Shown one piece after another: positions 35,401 to 50,400 of a stretch of 64,000 bases of DNA (position 1 is the first letter of the stretch; every line of letters begins with the position of its first letter). The notes beneath the pieces are model-generated. The model was not told the origin of the DNA, ran no database searches, and saw only the letters and a program-made list of their open reading frames with translations. The stretch is taken from assembly GCA_013399855.1 (NCBI GenBank), contig VXAY01002192.1:2304827-2368826 (forward strand). The letters are read 5' to 3'. The DNA comes from Oxyruncus cristatus. Lineage: Eukaryota > Chordata > Aves > Passeriformes > Cotingidae. A program made the position numbers and the translations under genes.

Positions 35401-38400
35401 TTTTAGTTTTTTATGAAGGCAACTCAGCTGGAACAAATGAAAGAAGACTATTCATGTGTTGAGAAAACTCAACAGAATACACGTATGCAGATAGAACAAG
35501 GAAGAGAGGTATGTAAAAGTTAAAGTAATTATTAGCACAGATCTGAGGACTGTAAGAACTATAGGACTTAAACTGCATAGTTTTGATTGCATTAGGTCTT
35601 AGTGACATTAAATTTAAAGAAAACCACAAATCTTTCCAAGATTTCATACTACATCACAACTTTTTGCACTCATGGTGAACCTCTCCTTTTCTTTTTTAAG
35701 CGTCTTGAAGAACTTAAGCAGATTTATTTAGAAAAAAAGGAACGCTATAATAGCATTGCATTTGTGAATGACATGCGAAGACATCTCGAAGATTTGAAAC
35801 ACAATATGGCGTGGGCAGTGGTAAATGTCTTGCTAAAATATGTTTGTTGTTATGAAATGTACTTCATTCTCAGTCTGTTCCAGACATTGTGATACATGCT
35901 AATATAGGCTTCTTTTTAGGTGAGTGAGATGGAAAAAGAAATAGAGCCAATCAAAGAAGGCATCAAGGCTGAAGAAGCAAATACAGAGTTTATTCAGAAG
36001 GTGGAAGAATGGCAGGTACATACATGGTTTAAACCACTCTAGTTTTAGTCAGTCTCTGCCTCAGAGATCTGTCATTTAGGTTTTCTTGGGTATCATTGCC
36101 TGAAGAGAAGATCAGTGATTTCAAGAGACCTCTAGGAGTCTTTGACTTCTTAAGACTCCTGTAGTTAGCAGGAAAGAATAATTTTCTCAAATATTCAGAT
36201 TCATCTACAAAATATATATTTTTACAGAGAAATACTAGGCATCATTGTTGTGAATTTAGAATCATAGAATGGTTTGGGTTGGTTTGGATCATCTAGTTAC
36301 AACCTTCCTGCCATGGGCAGGGACACCTTTCACTAGATCAGGTTCCCCAATGTCCCATCCAACCTTGTGTTGAACACTGCCCGGGATGGGGCAGCCACAG
36401 CTTCTCTGGGCAACCTGTGCCAGTGCCCCACCACCCTGATGGGAAAGATTCATTCTGTATATCTTAATTTCCCCTCTTTCAGTTTGACCTCATTACTCCC
36501 TGTCCTGTCACTACAGAGGATGAAAAGTCCCTCTTGGGCTTTCTCCTAAGTTGCCTTCAGATGCTGAAAGGCTGATATGAGATCTCCACACAACCTTTTC
36601 TTCTGTTCTCTGGGCTGAACAGCCCCAAAACCTTCAGTTTATTAAAACTCTTTCTCCAAATTTTCTTTATTAGCACTCATTTTCCTTTTTTTAAAAAAAA
36701 TTTGTGAGTTTGTTTGTTTGTTTTGGGTGGTTTTTTAAGTATTTGTTTTACAATTGAGGCATTTTTGCATTGGGGTGAACATGTCTGTGTAGTACTGAAA
36801 GAACATTGTCCAGACACTGGCTTAACTTCTTTTGATGTCATGTTACTTGGCCGTATTATATCAAGAGTCCTGTGTTTGAGTAAACCATGAGATAGAAAAA
36901 AAGGTTGCTGTTTACTTCGCAGAGTTGGTAGGCTGTTGGTTTCCTGAGAATGCCTATTTATTAATTTTCATCTTTGCATATCCATAGTGGCAATGGAAAA
37001 TTTTGCTCCATTACCACTTGTATATCATTCTCTTTTTTCACCAAAGGTAAAAGTGAATGAAGCAGAAAAAAAGTACAAAGCAATACAGGACAGATTAGAA
37101 AGAGTAAGTGAAGAAGCACAAGCCCTTCATCCTCAGTGTATTTCTTTGAAGGCTGAAGTGCAGGCAAAAAGAAAAGCAGTCAATGAAGCCGAGGTAGGCA
37201 AAAAGTTTGTACCAGTTTAAAGCTTTAATCTTATCCATGCTCTACTCTTCTGTACTTCTGCATCTTTGTCTTGGCTTTCTGAATCCATAGCGCAGTTCAA
37301 AACAGGTGTAATTTCCTGCCTGACTGGCAAGTAGTTTCTGGTCAGGGGCCCTGGGGCTTATATCTTTACATGGGTGTTAATCAGTGTTAAACTTAGGTTA
37401 AAATAAATAAATAAATTTAATTATTGAAAATCAAGTTACGTTTCTTTGGTTCGGTGCCCTTCAGTATTTAATTAAAACTTCTTTTTGAAATTATTTCTTT
37501 CTTCTGTTTCTTAAATTACTGTATCCTGTTTCCTTCATAGGTGGTTTATAATCGTTTCAGAACGGAGTTAAAACGTCTGGGAAAAGATGGTGAACAGCTG
37601 CATAAACGAATTGAAGAACTGAAAAACAGGTGAATGCAGATACAGTGATTATGATGTATGTTTATTATAGGGGTATGAAAGAAGTCAGCTATTCTGATTA
37701 ATGAGAAAATCTGCAATAATAGAAAATATTTATTTAAACCTTACGTGGTCCACTTAAATATTTGAATATTTCTGATCTTGTTTCTTTGCATGCCAAGACT
37801 TTGACTAGAGTGAGATGAGGTAACTGGGTAGCAAAAAAGTTGGGTTTTTTTTTTTTGGTGATGATAATAGACATTTTCTAGCTTCCATGATGTCGCAAAA
37901 CAAATATGCCTCAAACTAAAGGCAGTAGGAATGTAACTGGGGAGAGTTACATTTGATTACAAATCAAAAAAAAAAAAATTTGGGTTTATGATTTATAGAT
38001 TTTGTAAATGCACAGAATGTTAAATGTAACTTTCTGATACATGAATCTTCTGTCTGCTACAAGTAATAAAGTTCACGTCACTTATAAATCATCAGTATGG
38101 TGTTAAAATATTGAAGTATATTCTTTTCTAGTGCTAATCAGGTTCCAGAGCCTGAAAAATTGGAAAGACAAAGGAAAATTGCATACTTAAGGGAACAGTT
38201 AAAGGCATTCCGTGATGAAGAAATAATGATTGCTCAGCAGATGGATCAGTTTCAGCAGGCTATATATAAGTGTAGGGAAGAACATGCCAAGGTCAGGTAA
38301 GTCATGCTTTTTGAATGTAACTGTTTACCTTTAAGTTATAGAGAGAGAGAAGTTGTTATGTACTTGCATTCCCTGAGGTATTAGGCTCCAGTTTCTTTTT

Positions 38401-41400
38401 TTTTTTTTTATCCCCTTGTTTATCTTAGCACTTGCTAAACTTTTTTCTTTGACACTTCCACGACTTAATTGAAAAACTTTTGGAAAATTAAGAAAACTGT
38501 TTTGTCATTAAAAGTGAAAGTTTTTAGTAATTTAAAACCTGCTATAAATCCGTGATATCAGTTTAATATCCTTCTTTCTTCTTTCCAATATCTGTATCTT
38601 ACTCTCTTATCATCCTATGGGCAGATTATGATTGAACTTTTTTTTGTTAGTTTAATACAGTGGTACATCCTGATACAATGGCACAAGATATATAAAACAT
38701 AAGAAAATAGAGATACTTAGGAGTAATTATTGCATCTCTAGTTAAGGCACATTCATAGAGGCTTTGAGGCAAGTGCTTCTAGTACCAGTTCAGTACATAC
38801 CCAAGCTGTAAAACCAAAGCACTCTGGCTTTGATTTGGAAATCTGAACTTGAACAGTATTACCAGAGGAGATTATGGCAATGTCATTTATTGTCTTGAGG
38901 GATTTGAGAATTGTTGCTTATTGCACTTGGTGTATTAGTTTAAGCATCTTTTATCAATTATTATTACCAATGCTTACTTTGTGTTCTGTTGAAAGTATTT
39001 AGAAGACTGTGAAATTAAAGCATATAATTAGAAATAAAATACATTTATTACAATTCTTTAAAAATAAAAAGTGTCTTGTAAAACTGCTGCAAAGGAGTAA
39101 TTTTCTCTATTGCTTTTTTGTCTCATGTTTCTTGAAACGATAAAAACATTGATGCATGTTCACTCTACCTAGATGTACATTGACAACTTGATACACTGTG
39201 CTATTAGGAAGTGAAAGACAAGGCTTTATAATTTTTTTAGTCCAATTAAGGCTCTATAACTACTGAAAAAAAATTCTGTTCTCTTAGGAGAGAAAACATT
39301 GATGCTCAACAAGCACTGGATGCCAAGCAGAAACAGCTGAGAGAGCTAACAGATAGTAAAACAGATACTTTGAAAAGATTTGGACCACATATACCAGGAT
39401 TTGTTGAAGCAGTTGAAACAGCCTATAGGCAAGGGCGCTTCAAAAATAAACCTCTTGGACCTGTAGGTAAGAATAACTGCTGAAACAGGCCCATTTTCTC
39501 ATGGGACTTTTTGTGTGGCTGCTAATGTAAACAGTGGTCTTTTAGGAAAATTATTTATTCTTTAAGGAGTTTCAGATATATCTGTTTCTTCTGTGCTTCC
39601 TGAACTAAAAGTTTTATTCTGGTAGATTATCTTTTGCTTCTGTCATGAACTCACTGACATCTTTGGGTTTTTCTACTTTCCAGCTGTTTGAGTTGAGGTA
39701 TTTTACGTAGCAAAAGTAGTAAACTTTCAGTGCACCCCTCCAACTCCCCCGCACCCTCAAAGCATCAGACTGCTGTGCTTTGGGTTCCTGTTCCTTGCTG
39801 AGTAGCACTCTCCAGGTCTTTGACAGATTTTGTTCCAAATGTCCAGTGGCTTGTGGGCTTGTCAAACTCGAAATGTTTTGGGTGGATCAACTCAGAGAGA
39901 TCCAGGTGAGATTTTCTTGGGCAGTTGGCCTTTCTTTGTTTTCTGTCCAGCTCTGATAGTGGCTGCTGCTTTCAGTTTGTGAATGGGAGCAAAGACTTCA
40001 GCATATTCTGGATGTGAAGGCCAAGTACTAAAGCACATGGCATTTACTGCAGAGTTAGAACATGTACTACTGAAGACAGGTGATAGATATAATGGAAATC
40101 TTCGTGTTTAAGTTGCAGCGTAGTTGTTCCACTGCCTTCATCCTTAAAGCATTAAACTGTTGATAAGCCATCTTTGCCTTTATACACTACTGCTGAGGTG
40201 CCATAAAGTTGGGACCCTAAATGGAAATTAGTAGAGACCTGTCAAAAATCTTGAAAGAAAATGTAGGCCTCCAACTATGTAGGTGTCTCTAGGAACAGAA
40301 ATTATATATTTGTGTTCTCAGAGTAGCTTGCCTGTTGTGGAGTTTTTTGTCTTTTAGTCAGCTTCTTAATTTTTTTTTTCTACTTATGAGAAAGGTTTAT
40401 TTTAGACTCTTAAAAAAACCTGCAACACGAGACAACAACAGCCTTGAGCAGTAAAAATGCTCTACTGAATGTTTTGTCATGGAACACATCTCCTAAAGCC
40501 TTGCCTCTTATGTTTATTTAGGTGCTTTCATTCATCCAAAAGATCCTGAACTGACCTTGGCTATCGAAGCCTGTTTAAAGGGCCTAGTTCATGCATTTTG
40601 CTGTGATAATTATAGTGATGAAAGAACTCTACAATTACTGATGTCAAAACATTACCCACGTGGATTGAGACCTCAAATAATTGTAAATAAATTCCAGGAT
40701 AAAATCTATGATGTTAGGCAGAGGTAAGTTATGTTTTGAAATTTCTTGCTTAGCCTTGATGGTTCAAATTATTAGTTGAACTATTTTTGATTTTTTTTAA
40801 GAATCTCATGTGAGTTTTATAAATTATATTTTTTCTTCTTTTCTTCAGAGCTGTTAATCATCCAGAATTCCCATCAGTACTGAAAGCATTGGAAATAGAT
40901 CATGTAATGGTTGCCAATTGTTTGATCGATGTGAGGAGTATAGAAAAAGTCCTGCTGATTAAAGTAAGGCTTTAGGTTCCCTGTTGGTGTTTAAAGAAAC
41001 TTGTTTTCTCTGTGTGGAGCATCTGGCACCTTCACTGGTAGTGTCTGTAATGGATAAAAGGGGTAGAGCAAGCTTTGTTTCCCTTCCTGCCACTGAGGAG
41101 AGGTGAGGACCCTGATGGAACTAATGACGCTTACTTTTTGTGGATTTTATTTTCCTCCAAAATCTCTTGTCCCAGTTTGTCCTCTGACATTCCTACTGGG
41201 AGACAGGCAGCTCATGCTCTGTCGAGTGCAGAGCTGACAGTTTATCAAACGTGGCTGTCACTGAACGTATGTGCAGCTGAACTTTCTAGGCTTTTCTCAT
41301 GGCAGGAATATTAAATTTGTTCTTTCCCCTCTGCCTTACCTAATGACTGATTTTCATAATGTTACCATCTTTGAGCCCTACCTGAACTATTTCAGTTGAA

Positions 41401-44400
41401 CCTGAATCTGAAGCAGAAGAACTGATGCTTCAGAGTGGAGAACACTGTTGCCTTGGACAAAGGCACTTCTTGTGACTGCTTAGTCTGACTCTGTCAGTGT
41501 GGGGTTTTTTTAGCAACATGTTTGTTGATCATGTTACCAACATTAAACTTTAATTGAATAGTGTTTGAGATACTTCATTGTTTTTGTTTGAGGTACTTCA
41601 TACCTTGCTTTGGAAGATAGTTTCCTGTATGTTTATTCCACTTCTGACTACTAGATACACCTGCGCATAGTAACCTTTTGGTTAGTGGGTTTTTTTTTCC
41701 CATGGCAAATTACAAGGGATTGATTAGACTACAGAATTTACAATGTAGATAAATTTGTAATAGAATAAAATAAATGAGAAGCTAAACTTGATGGGTTCTT
41801 GAGAACATAAATGTATTGTTCAACTAAGAAAAGTAGATTCTTGCCATTATACATTTTTTTCCACATTCTTTCATTACTGTATTTCTTATTTCATTAGGAT
41901 TGAAATTATTTCTGGGTGAGAGCATCTAGATGACTTTTAAATTGTTATCTTTAATTGTTGTTGCTTTTCTATTGGTATGATAAGGCCACTGTGTTTTTCA
42001 GAGCAGCCGTAGAGCTCGTGAGGTAATGCAGTCCAGTCGTCCCCCAGCAAACTGTAAAGAAGCTTTCACTGCTGAAGGTGATCATGTCTTTGAGAGACGG
42101 TATTACTCTTCCAATTACTCCAGACCCAAGTACCTCAGTCAAGATGTTGAAGCAGAAATAAGGTTAGCATCTTGTAATGTGTTTGTAAAAACTTGTTGAC
42201 ATGAGTAGTGGAATTGCTTATTTGTCTATTTGCGTGTACACTACTCTCTAGTCTCTCCATTTTCTTTCTGAGATTTACACTTCCCTCCTGGGAATTCTAG
42301 AAAATCTCTTTATTTCAGTGCCTTTCTGTGATAGGTGCAAACTTGCATTGTATCTAGTTATCTTTCAGCTTGTGGCAAGTAAGGATTTGTTGTGCTGGAT
42401 ACTACAGGAAATCTAGCTACTTTCTTTTTAGTTTACAATTGGAGAAAATGGAGTCAAAGCTGTTTCTTTTAAAATCTAACACTTGAACAGTGGTGTCATA
42501 GTTTACTGTAAGAGAAGCCTGATTTTTCAAACCAAAGGTGTTAGCACATATTCTACTACTGCTTTCAAACTTTGCATCTGTGCTTTCTCAGGGTTTTGAC
42601 TTCATTCATAGTAGGTATCTCTGAGAATTCCCTCACCTTTTATGTTTTTCAAGTTTTTTTTCTCCCATTGCTTTCAATATGGTAGTTAAAAAAGTGAAAT
42701 GGACTTCAAAGATTGCAAACTTGCACTGTCAGTAGACAAATTGGCAACAATAGATTACTTTTACTTTGAGGCTCAGATTATATTAGGGATATATTAGGTA
42801 AATATTTTAATTTTAGTATTAATAGCTGACTGAATTGAATGTTAAAATTAATTTCTATAAACTCAAGTTTCAAATGTGTCTGTTAACTATACTTTGTTCA
42901 TGTCAGTAAATAATGAACTTCGCTCAAAGATTATCTTAACTTTCTGTGGTGGTTAAAAAAAAACCCAGCTGGGAGTTAAACCCCAAATAAGCTACTCCAC
43001 TTCCTCTCACCCCCCTCCAGTAAGACAGGGCAAAGGCAGAGACTATGAGTTAACAGTTTACTGAAAGCAAACAGCAATGGAATAAGAAATGCCCAATAAT
43101 AGCAACAACCAGGACACTTTCAAAGTGTGACAGGAATTCCATTAACAGTTTTGCCATGGAGGAATGATGTAGGCTAGTTGAAAAAGAGTGCATTTTTACC
43201 CTTTGTCTTGTCATTCATGTAAATTTTTGTGTATTTCTGTGTGTGTCATAAATAATACCTGTGTAATATATCTCCATATCACTTTGTTTATAAAGTCACT
43301 TGGATAAAGAGATTGAAAGCAAAAGGGCACAGTTGGCAGCATCCCAGCAACATTTATATTCCATTGAAAATGAGATTAGGCAAAATGAAGATCACCTTTA
43401 TGGTCATCGACGACACCAAAAAGAACTACAGGTAAAAATAAGAACAGTGTTAGTTTTTAGAAACTCATCCGTCTTTGCCAATTTCATTCCGACTTCTGCA
43501 ATCTCTTTTGGCTGAGTGATAGTTTTTAATTTTTATCCTTACTTTTGTTGTTTGCTTTCCTGTTTTTTACTTTCGTAATATACTCTCATAATTTAGGACA
43601 GAATCATAGGACATCAGTCCTAACATATGCTGTTGTTTCTGTTTGATATCTTTCTTCCCCTTTGTGTTAAATCTCTACTACTTGTTTTGACACTAATAGT
43701 GCGCGGAACAGACACTCGTATAATCCTTCTCCTTTATTTCTGTTGAGGCTTGGCTCTTCATTCCCAGAATCTTGCTTATGATCATGCTCTTCATATATAC
43801 TCCTATCCCATTTTGGTATTCTGGGACATGTCACACCTTTAAGTTTTCTTAATTTTAATTTCTTTAAAACCATTTTACAGCTGTTAGTTCCTTTTTTGTG
43901 TTTTCTGGTACTCTTAGGTAGGATATTGGGTACTGGAAGAGGCTCCCCAGGTCACAAAACCAAGCCTGACAGAGTTCAAGAAGCATTTGAACAATACTCT
44001 CAGGCACATGGTGTGACTCTTGGGGACGGTCCTGTGCAGAGCTAAAGGTTGGACTCGATGATCCTTGTGGGTCCCTTCTACTCAGCATATTCTGTTATTC
44101 TGTGGTATATCTTTGTGGTGGCCAGTGATGCTCCAGGTAGGCAGTGTAAGCTAATACATGCCATATAAGGTTATATTGAGTAAATTACAAATAAGAAGCA
44201 GCAAAAAACCTGGCATGTGGACTGAAATGCTGAAGATAAATATTTGAAGAAAAAATAAAATGTATTTTTTACAATTGTCACGTTAAATACAAATAAAATA
44301 ATGATTTAAAGTGCACATGACTTTCAGAACAAGTTATATCTTATGAAAATGAATTCCATAGGTAGGTGTGAAGAACTGTCTTTTGTTAGTCACTAATGAA

Positions 44401-47400
44401 ACTAAAAAAATCAAATATCTTCTGTGATGATTTAAATGAACAAATATGAACTTTTCACTTTAGTTAAGCTTAAGGATATGTTTGTTTTTTTTTCAGATAA
44501 AAATAAGAACAACAAATGCAGAAATAGTAGATCTTGAAAATATGGAAGAACACCAGTCGGTGGACATCCGTATATTAGTAAGACTAGATTATCAAGTTAT
44601 GTCTGATCAGCATGTGAAATGATGTCTTTTAATATTGGCAGTGTTTTGAAATAAGCAAAGTTGGATGAATAGTCAAGAATGTAACACTTGCTGTAATTGT
44701 AAACATTTCTGTAAATGGAGTGATTTTATTTATTTTTGATGATTTTTAAAAATATTTTTTCCTTTTTTTTTTTTCTGTCTTTCTCTTTGATCTCGTGCTT
44801 CACTTCCTCTTCCCCTTCTTCCTTTTCTTCTTCTACTTCTGCCTTTTTCTTTTGTCATTTCAGACCTGCAATGCTGTAAGACTCTGGTTAGGGAGAAGTG
44901 ACACTGTAGGTTTGAGGGTCAGAAGTGGCATCATCAAAGCATAGGTCAAGGCTACCCTGGAGCATAATTAATACCACAGCAGAGCTGCTCTGCCCTGAAC
45001 CCACAGGTTCTTCCTTTGCTGTAGCTGCACCATGCACAAATTTCAAATTCATGTATTGCCCTAGGGAAGGACATGGTAGGATGATGGTTCCTTCAAAGTT
45101 CTTATTGTTATCAATGTGTTCTTAGAATGTGTGCAAAGTAATTTAAGAATAGAGAAAAATGTTTGATGATCCATTGTGATTTGTATATTGGTGGCTGTGA
45201 ATTTGAACTGTTGTTCTGTAATATAGTGATGTATAGATGGCCAAGTTTTAAATTCTGAGAATTATGCTGCTAATAGTAATCCTGACTGCAGTTGTTTCAA
45301 TTAATTCCACGGAGGTTTCCCCACTATTATATCTGGGGTCCACAAGAGTCTATGTTGACCAGATTTTTTTTTTTTTCTTTAATTACATCTGGTGTTGGCA
45401 TGAACTCACACTTTTTTTCGGTAGTCTGTCTTTCAGTGTGTATGCACACGTGCATGTAAGTAAACATTTCAAAATTTATTCTAAAAGTAAGGGATCAGTA
45501 CAGATTCTGAAAGCTCTTGCAGAGTCTCTCTTTTCCAGATAATCTAATTCTGTTGTTTGGGTTTTTTTTAAAGTATATTATTTGATGAGATGGAAGATAG
45601 TTTATTACCTTTTTGTACGAGAATATCTTCCTGTTGAAAAATTACTGGACACTTAGTTGTTCAACATCAACATTTTTAGAGTTGATTTCTGTTAATGGTC
45701 CTATGCAGCTGTTAGATTTCTGTATTTGCTTCTCCTCATTCCTTTCTTGGATTTTTGTTTTTGTGTTTTCTGTGCTTTCTGACCACTACTGTGGATTAAT
45801 TGCTCTTTTTTCACTCGGTATTGATTTTCATTGCTACCTTGATTTCACAATTGTTTGATTGTGAAGAAGACTCTTAGCAATACAAGGTTTCATTTACGTA
45901 TTTTTCCCAGGTTTTGCAATATTTGTCTTTGTGAATCAGAAAGTATGTATGATGTAAGTCCATAGGAATGGTCTAGTTTCTAGGGAACAACAACAATCTG
46001 CTTACTCTTCCTATATTCCTTTGTATACTGTACGTACATATTCTGCCATGGATCCTGAAGGAAGTTTCCTTATTCTTTTCATTTTTTTTTTCATCACAAC
46101 TCCCAAATAAAGTCCTTTTAAATTTTCGATCAGATAATTATGAAATTCCACTTTTATTTTGCAGTTTGATTTAGTGGTCTCCTACAAGATGTGTCAGTCT
46201 TTTCTTTTAGGCTTTCATGACAATTACATTGAGCTGCTCATGTTCATATTAGAATTTTATAGTACTTCATGTAATATTGTACCCTGATAGTAAAAGTAAA
46301 ATCTGGTACAGTAATTTACGAACGTATGTTTCCTTTTATTATTCCTCACTTTAATATATTTTGACAGCAAGATGAAGCTGAAGAAAATAATGCAAAGATG
46401 GAATCTGTAAAAGAAGACATGCAACTACAAAGCAGAAAAATGGAAGAACTGAAAAATATTCTCCTGGAAGCTGAAAAAAGATTAAAAGAAGTGAAAGAAA
46501 AAGTTCATGAATTTGAAGTTGTTGCTGGCCCAATTAAGGTAATAATAATTTCATATTGCTTTTTTTTAAATTTGTTCTATTTGTGTGGAAAGGAGAATGA
46601 GGTTAAGAAGAGGTGAGGCAGGAGAAAAGATTGTGGTGCTTCCTGATACATTTAAGGTCTGCCCATAAAATGGAAATAGAACATTCCATCTAAAGCATGT
46701 TGAGAAATAATGTTGGCAATATTTTGAAAGTGGTGTTGGTTGTTAAATGTAGTTGCTGTAGTGTTTTATGTTTAAAGAGAGTTCATTTCCAGGTATCTTT
46801 AGTCATGGAGTGAAAAGAAAGGAAAAATAGTTTCCTTGACTTTCCTTTTTTGTACATCATATTTGTTTTTTTGGCTTGCTTCTTTCTAGGAAACCTTGAC
46901 TAAGAATGTTCATAACTGTTTATTTCTCAAAGTAGCATTTGAAGTTCTGTATGAAGTGGTTGTTATTCTATGAAGTTGCATAACCCCAGAAGGTACCAGT
47001 ACATAGTTTTAATTATTCAAGACTACAGAAGGCACCTGTAAAAGGCAGAGAAGTACCAAGACTTAAGACAAATAGCAGAGTGGTGACATGCAAAATGTGA
47101 TGGCAAGATGATTGGCAAGAACTAATGGTTTGAAAATGGAAAACAGAAATAAGAGTCCATCATGTTTACAGTATTGTAAAATGTAGAAGGATGGAATGAG
47201 GAAAAACTTAGAAGGATCACTATCCTAATCTCGTACATGTTTCACTTCAACTCTATATTGCTATGTAGTCAGCCCAAATTAAAAAAGCAAGAGTAAACAG
47301 AAAGAGGAAGGAAACAGGTCAGGAAAGCAACCAATAAATATGTTCTAATGTACCTATGTTGGGGGTTTGCTCTGGACCAGTTTTTTCAAACTCTTTACAC

Positions 47401-50400
47401 AATTGCTATAAAGGTGAGAGAAGTTCTATACAGATAAAAGAGATTTGACATGGGGGAATAATATTAAATTTATTACTAGTAGGATAAAAACTAAAGAAAT
47501 ATATACAATAATTGTAACTAGGTTTTCTTATGAAGAAAATTCTATGCATGTACAGAATTTCCCCTCCCCCCTGTATCAGTCCAGAAGGAGGACAGTCTCT
47601 TCTCTACTTTCAGGGCTACAGCTCTTCTAAATCAATTTGCAGCACTTGGAAGTTTTTCTTCTGTTATCTCTATGGCGACACCTCCAATCCGCCATAGCTG
47701 GAAATCTCTCTCTCTCTTTCTCTCTGCTGCACGTCAACCTCAGGACTGTCCCTGCTCCTCCCTGCCAGGCCAGGACCGGAGGCCGGGGGGTACTCGGGCC
47801 CTGTGAGGTCCTCCATGGACTGCAAGGGGACAACTTGCTGCACCAGGGTCTTCACCACTGTTACAGGGGATAATGGCATTGAGTCCATCCCCTGTTTCTT
47901 GTGGGGTCCTTTCCCACAGGAGACAGTCCTTGATAGGCTTCTCCAGCATGACTCTACCCTTGGACAACAGTTCTTCCATACTCTGCTGTCCTTTAGGGTC
48001 ACAAATGAGATGCACCAGCATAGATTCTTCACTGTGACCACAAGTCCTACCCGGGACACTTGCTCCAGCATAGGTTTCTCTCTCCAAGGGCCACAGGTCT
48101 CCAGCAAGACTGGAGAGTTTCATCTTAGGCCTCCCACGGAGTTACAGCTTCCTCCGTGCACTCCTCTGCTCCGGCACAGGCTCCTTCATGAGCTGCAAGA
48201 GGGTCTCCTCACTCCAGATAATCTTCCACATGTCGCAGGGGTTTTAGGGTTCAAGTCTTTTCACCTGCTGGAGGGGGAGAGGGCCCCCCCCCCCCCCCCC
48301 CCCCCNNNNNCCCCCCCCACCCCCCGAGCCTCTCCTCTACACTGACCTTGGAGGCTACATTATTATCGCTTGTTCTCCTCTGCTTTCCTCCAGCTTGGAA
48401 TTTCTTCTGCACAATTCATCTTCTCTTCCGTTTTCTTAAATATGTCATTCGCAGAGGCGTTACTAAAACTTGTGATTGGCTTTGCTCCGGAAATCTACCT
48501 GGAATTAACCATTTCAGCCCCAGGGGGCTGGTAAACCCATGACAATGTAATAGGGAAATTCTAGAGATATGATCTATTTTAAAAGAACCACTGTGTAAGG
48601 AAAGAGAATAGAATAGAATATTCAGAATAGAATAGAATATTCAGAATGTGAGAACATTATTATTGCTTGTTATTTGGAATACTGAACACAATAGAGGGCA
48701 GCTCTAAAATTCCTGAAAGGGTTTTTAATTATGTGTGTTGTTAAGTATTCTACAGTTCTTTAATAACCTTTTGACATATAGCAAGTTGTGGCTTTAAGGT
48801 AGGATTTGAAAAAAGTAAGAGCATCTGTTATTGTTGTTGGTGTTTAGTTTTCTTGTTTGTCATTCTGGGGGGTTTGGGGTGGTTTTTATTGGAGTTTTTT
48901 ATTTGCTTTGGGGTTTTTTTTCTTTTTGATTGTTAAGCCATCTAGTGGACAGGGATGAGGAAGAAAATTATGTCTTAATTTATGTCATTCTTTGTATCTC
49001 TTTGCTTCTCTGGAAAGATATATCACTTCAACAGTATCAACAGTTATATAGTATAGAAGTTGCTGGTGAAGGGTTTGGAGCACAGTTCCTGTCAGGAGTG
49101 GCTGAGGGAGCTGGGATTGTTTAGTCTAGAGAAAAGGAGGCTCAGGAGGACCTTACCACTCTACAGCTACGTGAAAGGAGGTTGTAGCAAGGTGGGGCTC
49201 GGTCCCTTCTCCCAGATAGCAAGTGACAGGATGAGAGAAAATGGCCTCAAATTGCACAGGGGAGGTTAAAATTAAATATTAGGAAAAAAATTTTCACAGA
49301 AGGAGTGGTGAAACAGTGGAACGAAGTGCCCAGGCAGGTGGTGGAGTCACCATCCCTCAAAGCATTCAAAAAATGTATGGAAATTGCACTGGAGGACATG
49401 GTTTAGTGGTGTTTATGCTGGTGGTGCTGGGTTGATGGTTTGACTTGATGATTTTAAAAAACCTTAACTATTCTATAATTCTGTGACTTTATATTACAGG
49501 TATAGCAGGACACTGAATTTTCACTCAGAAATGCAGTTCTGGCTGATGTCATTACACAGTCATCAGAAGTTCTGGGTAGAATGTAGTGTAAAAAATAAAT
49601 CTATATTTTTGAGTTTTAAGGAGAAAGGATGGCTTTTTTCAAAGGATAAAACATCACCTCAAGATTGCATGTGTTTAATATGTCCCTGTCAGAATTGAGT
49701 ATAGACTCTGATAAGCTGCTGTTAAAGCTCCTGGACTCTAGAAGGAGTAGTCTTACTGAGAGCAAAATCAATTAGACCGTGTTAAAAACAACCTGTGATA
49801 AGTCCATAAGCATGTGGAGAGATTCTCATGAATCTACCCCAAACAGCTCTCCTCGTGATTTGTTCCAAACAGGATGAATTAAACCAGGCTGAGTCAGAAA
49901 TGGAAACCGGTAAACGCCATTTGCAGCACTATGCAGACAAACAGAAAGAACACTTGGCTTGCATAAAAAAGCACAAAGAATTACTGGCTGCCAAAGAAAA
50001 GGAACTAGAGGTATGTGTGGTTTTGTTTTCTTTTTCTTTATTAAAGTCAGATGGTCATGATCCTTCTAATATTTAATAATAAATCATTCCACTTGTATGA
50101 CATACAGACCATGTTACTATTCAGCTACGGTGAGTATTCTCTCAGCTATGTCCTAACTTAACTGTCAAAATCAAGTAAACATAATTTTATGTAAGTGAAT
50201 TGAGACTTCTCTTTTTCTGGCAGGACAGCATTTCTGTCTTGACAGATAAGCTAGGGGTTATCCATCAAGGACTATTTCTTCTGTCTTTTGCAATGAAAAG
50301 ATTACAATTTGCATTTTAAGTTAATTTGAGTAATGCTTTTCTGTTTTCTTGGATGCTAGATTTTTTGTTGTACAGACCCCATATCTGATCTTTTGAAGGC

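Larger units (their letters stand above)
38297..42001. other. SMC6 introns around the hinge exons: no repeat recognised
   Basis: Apart from exons 13-15 this stretch is AT-rich intron with no CR1, LTR or RNA gene that I could identify. It is unusually clean compared with introns 1-6. Confidence 0.55.

Noticed and set aside
47803..48345. 180-codon open frame
   Set aside because: It lies wholly in the LTR at 47357-48544 and runs into the poly-C/N tract.
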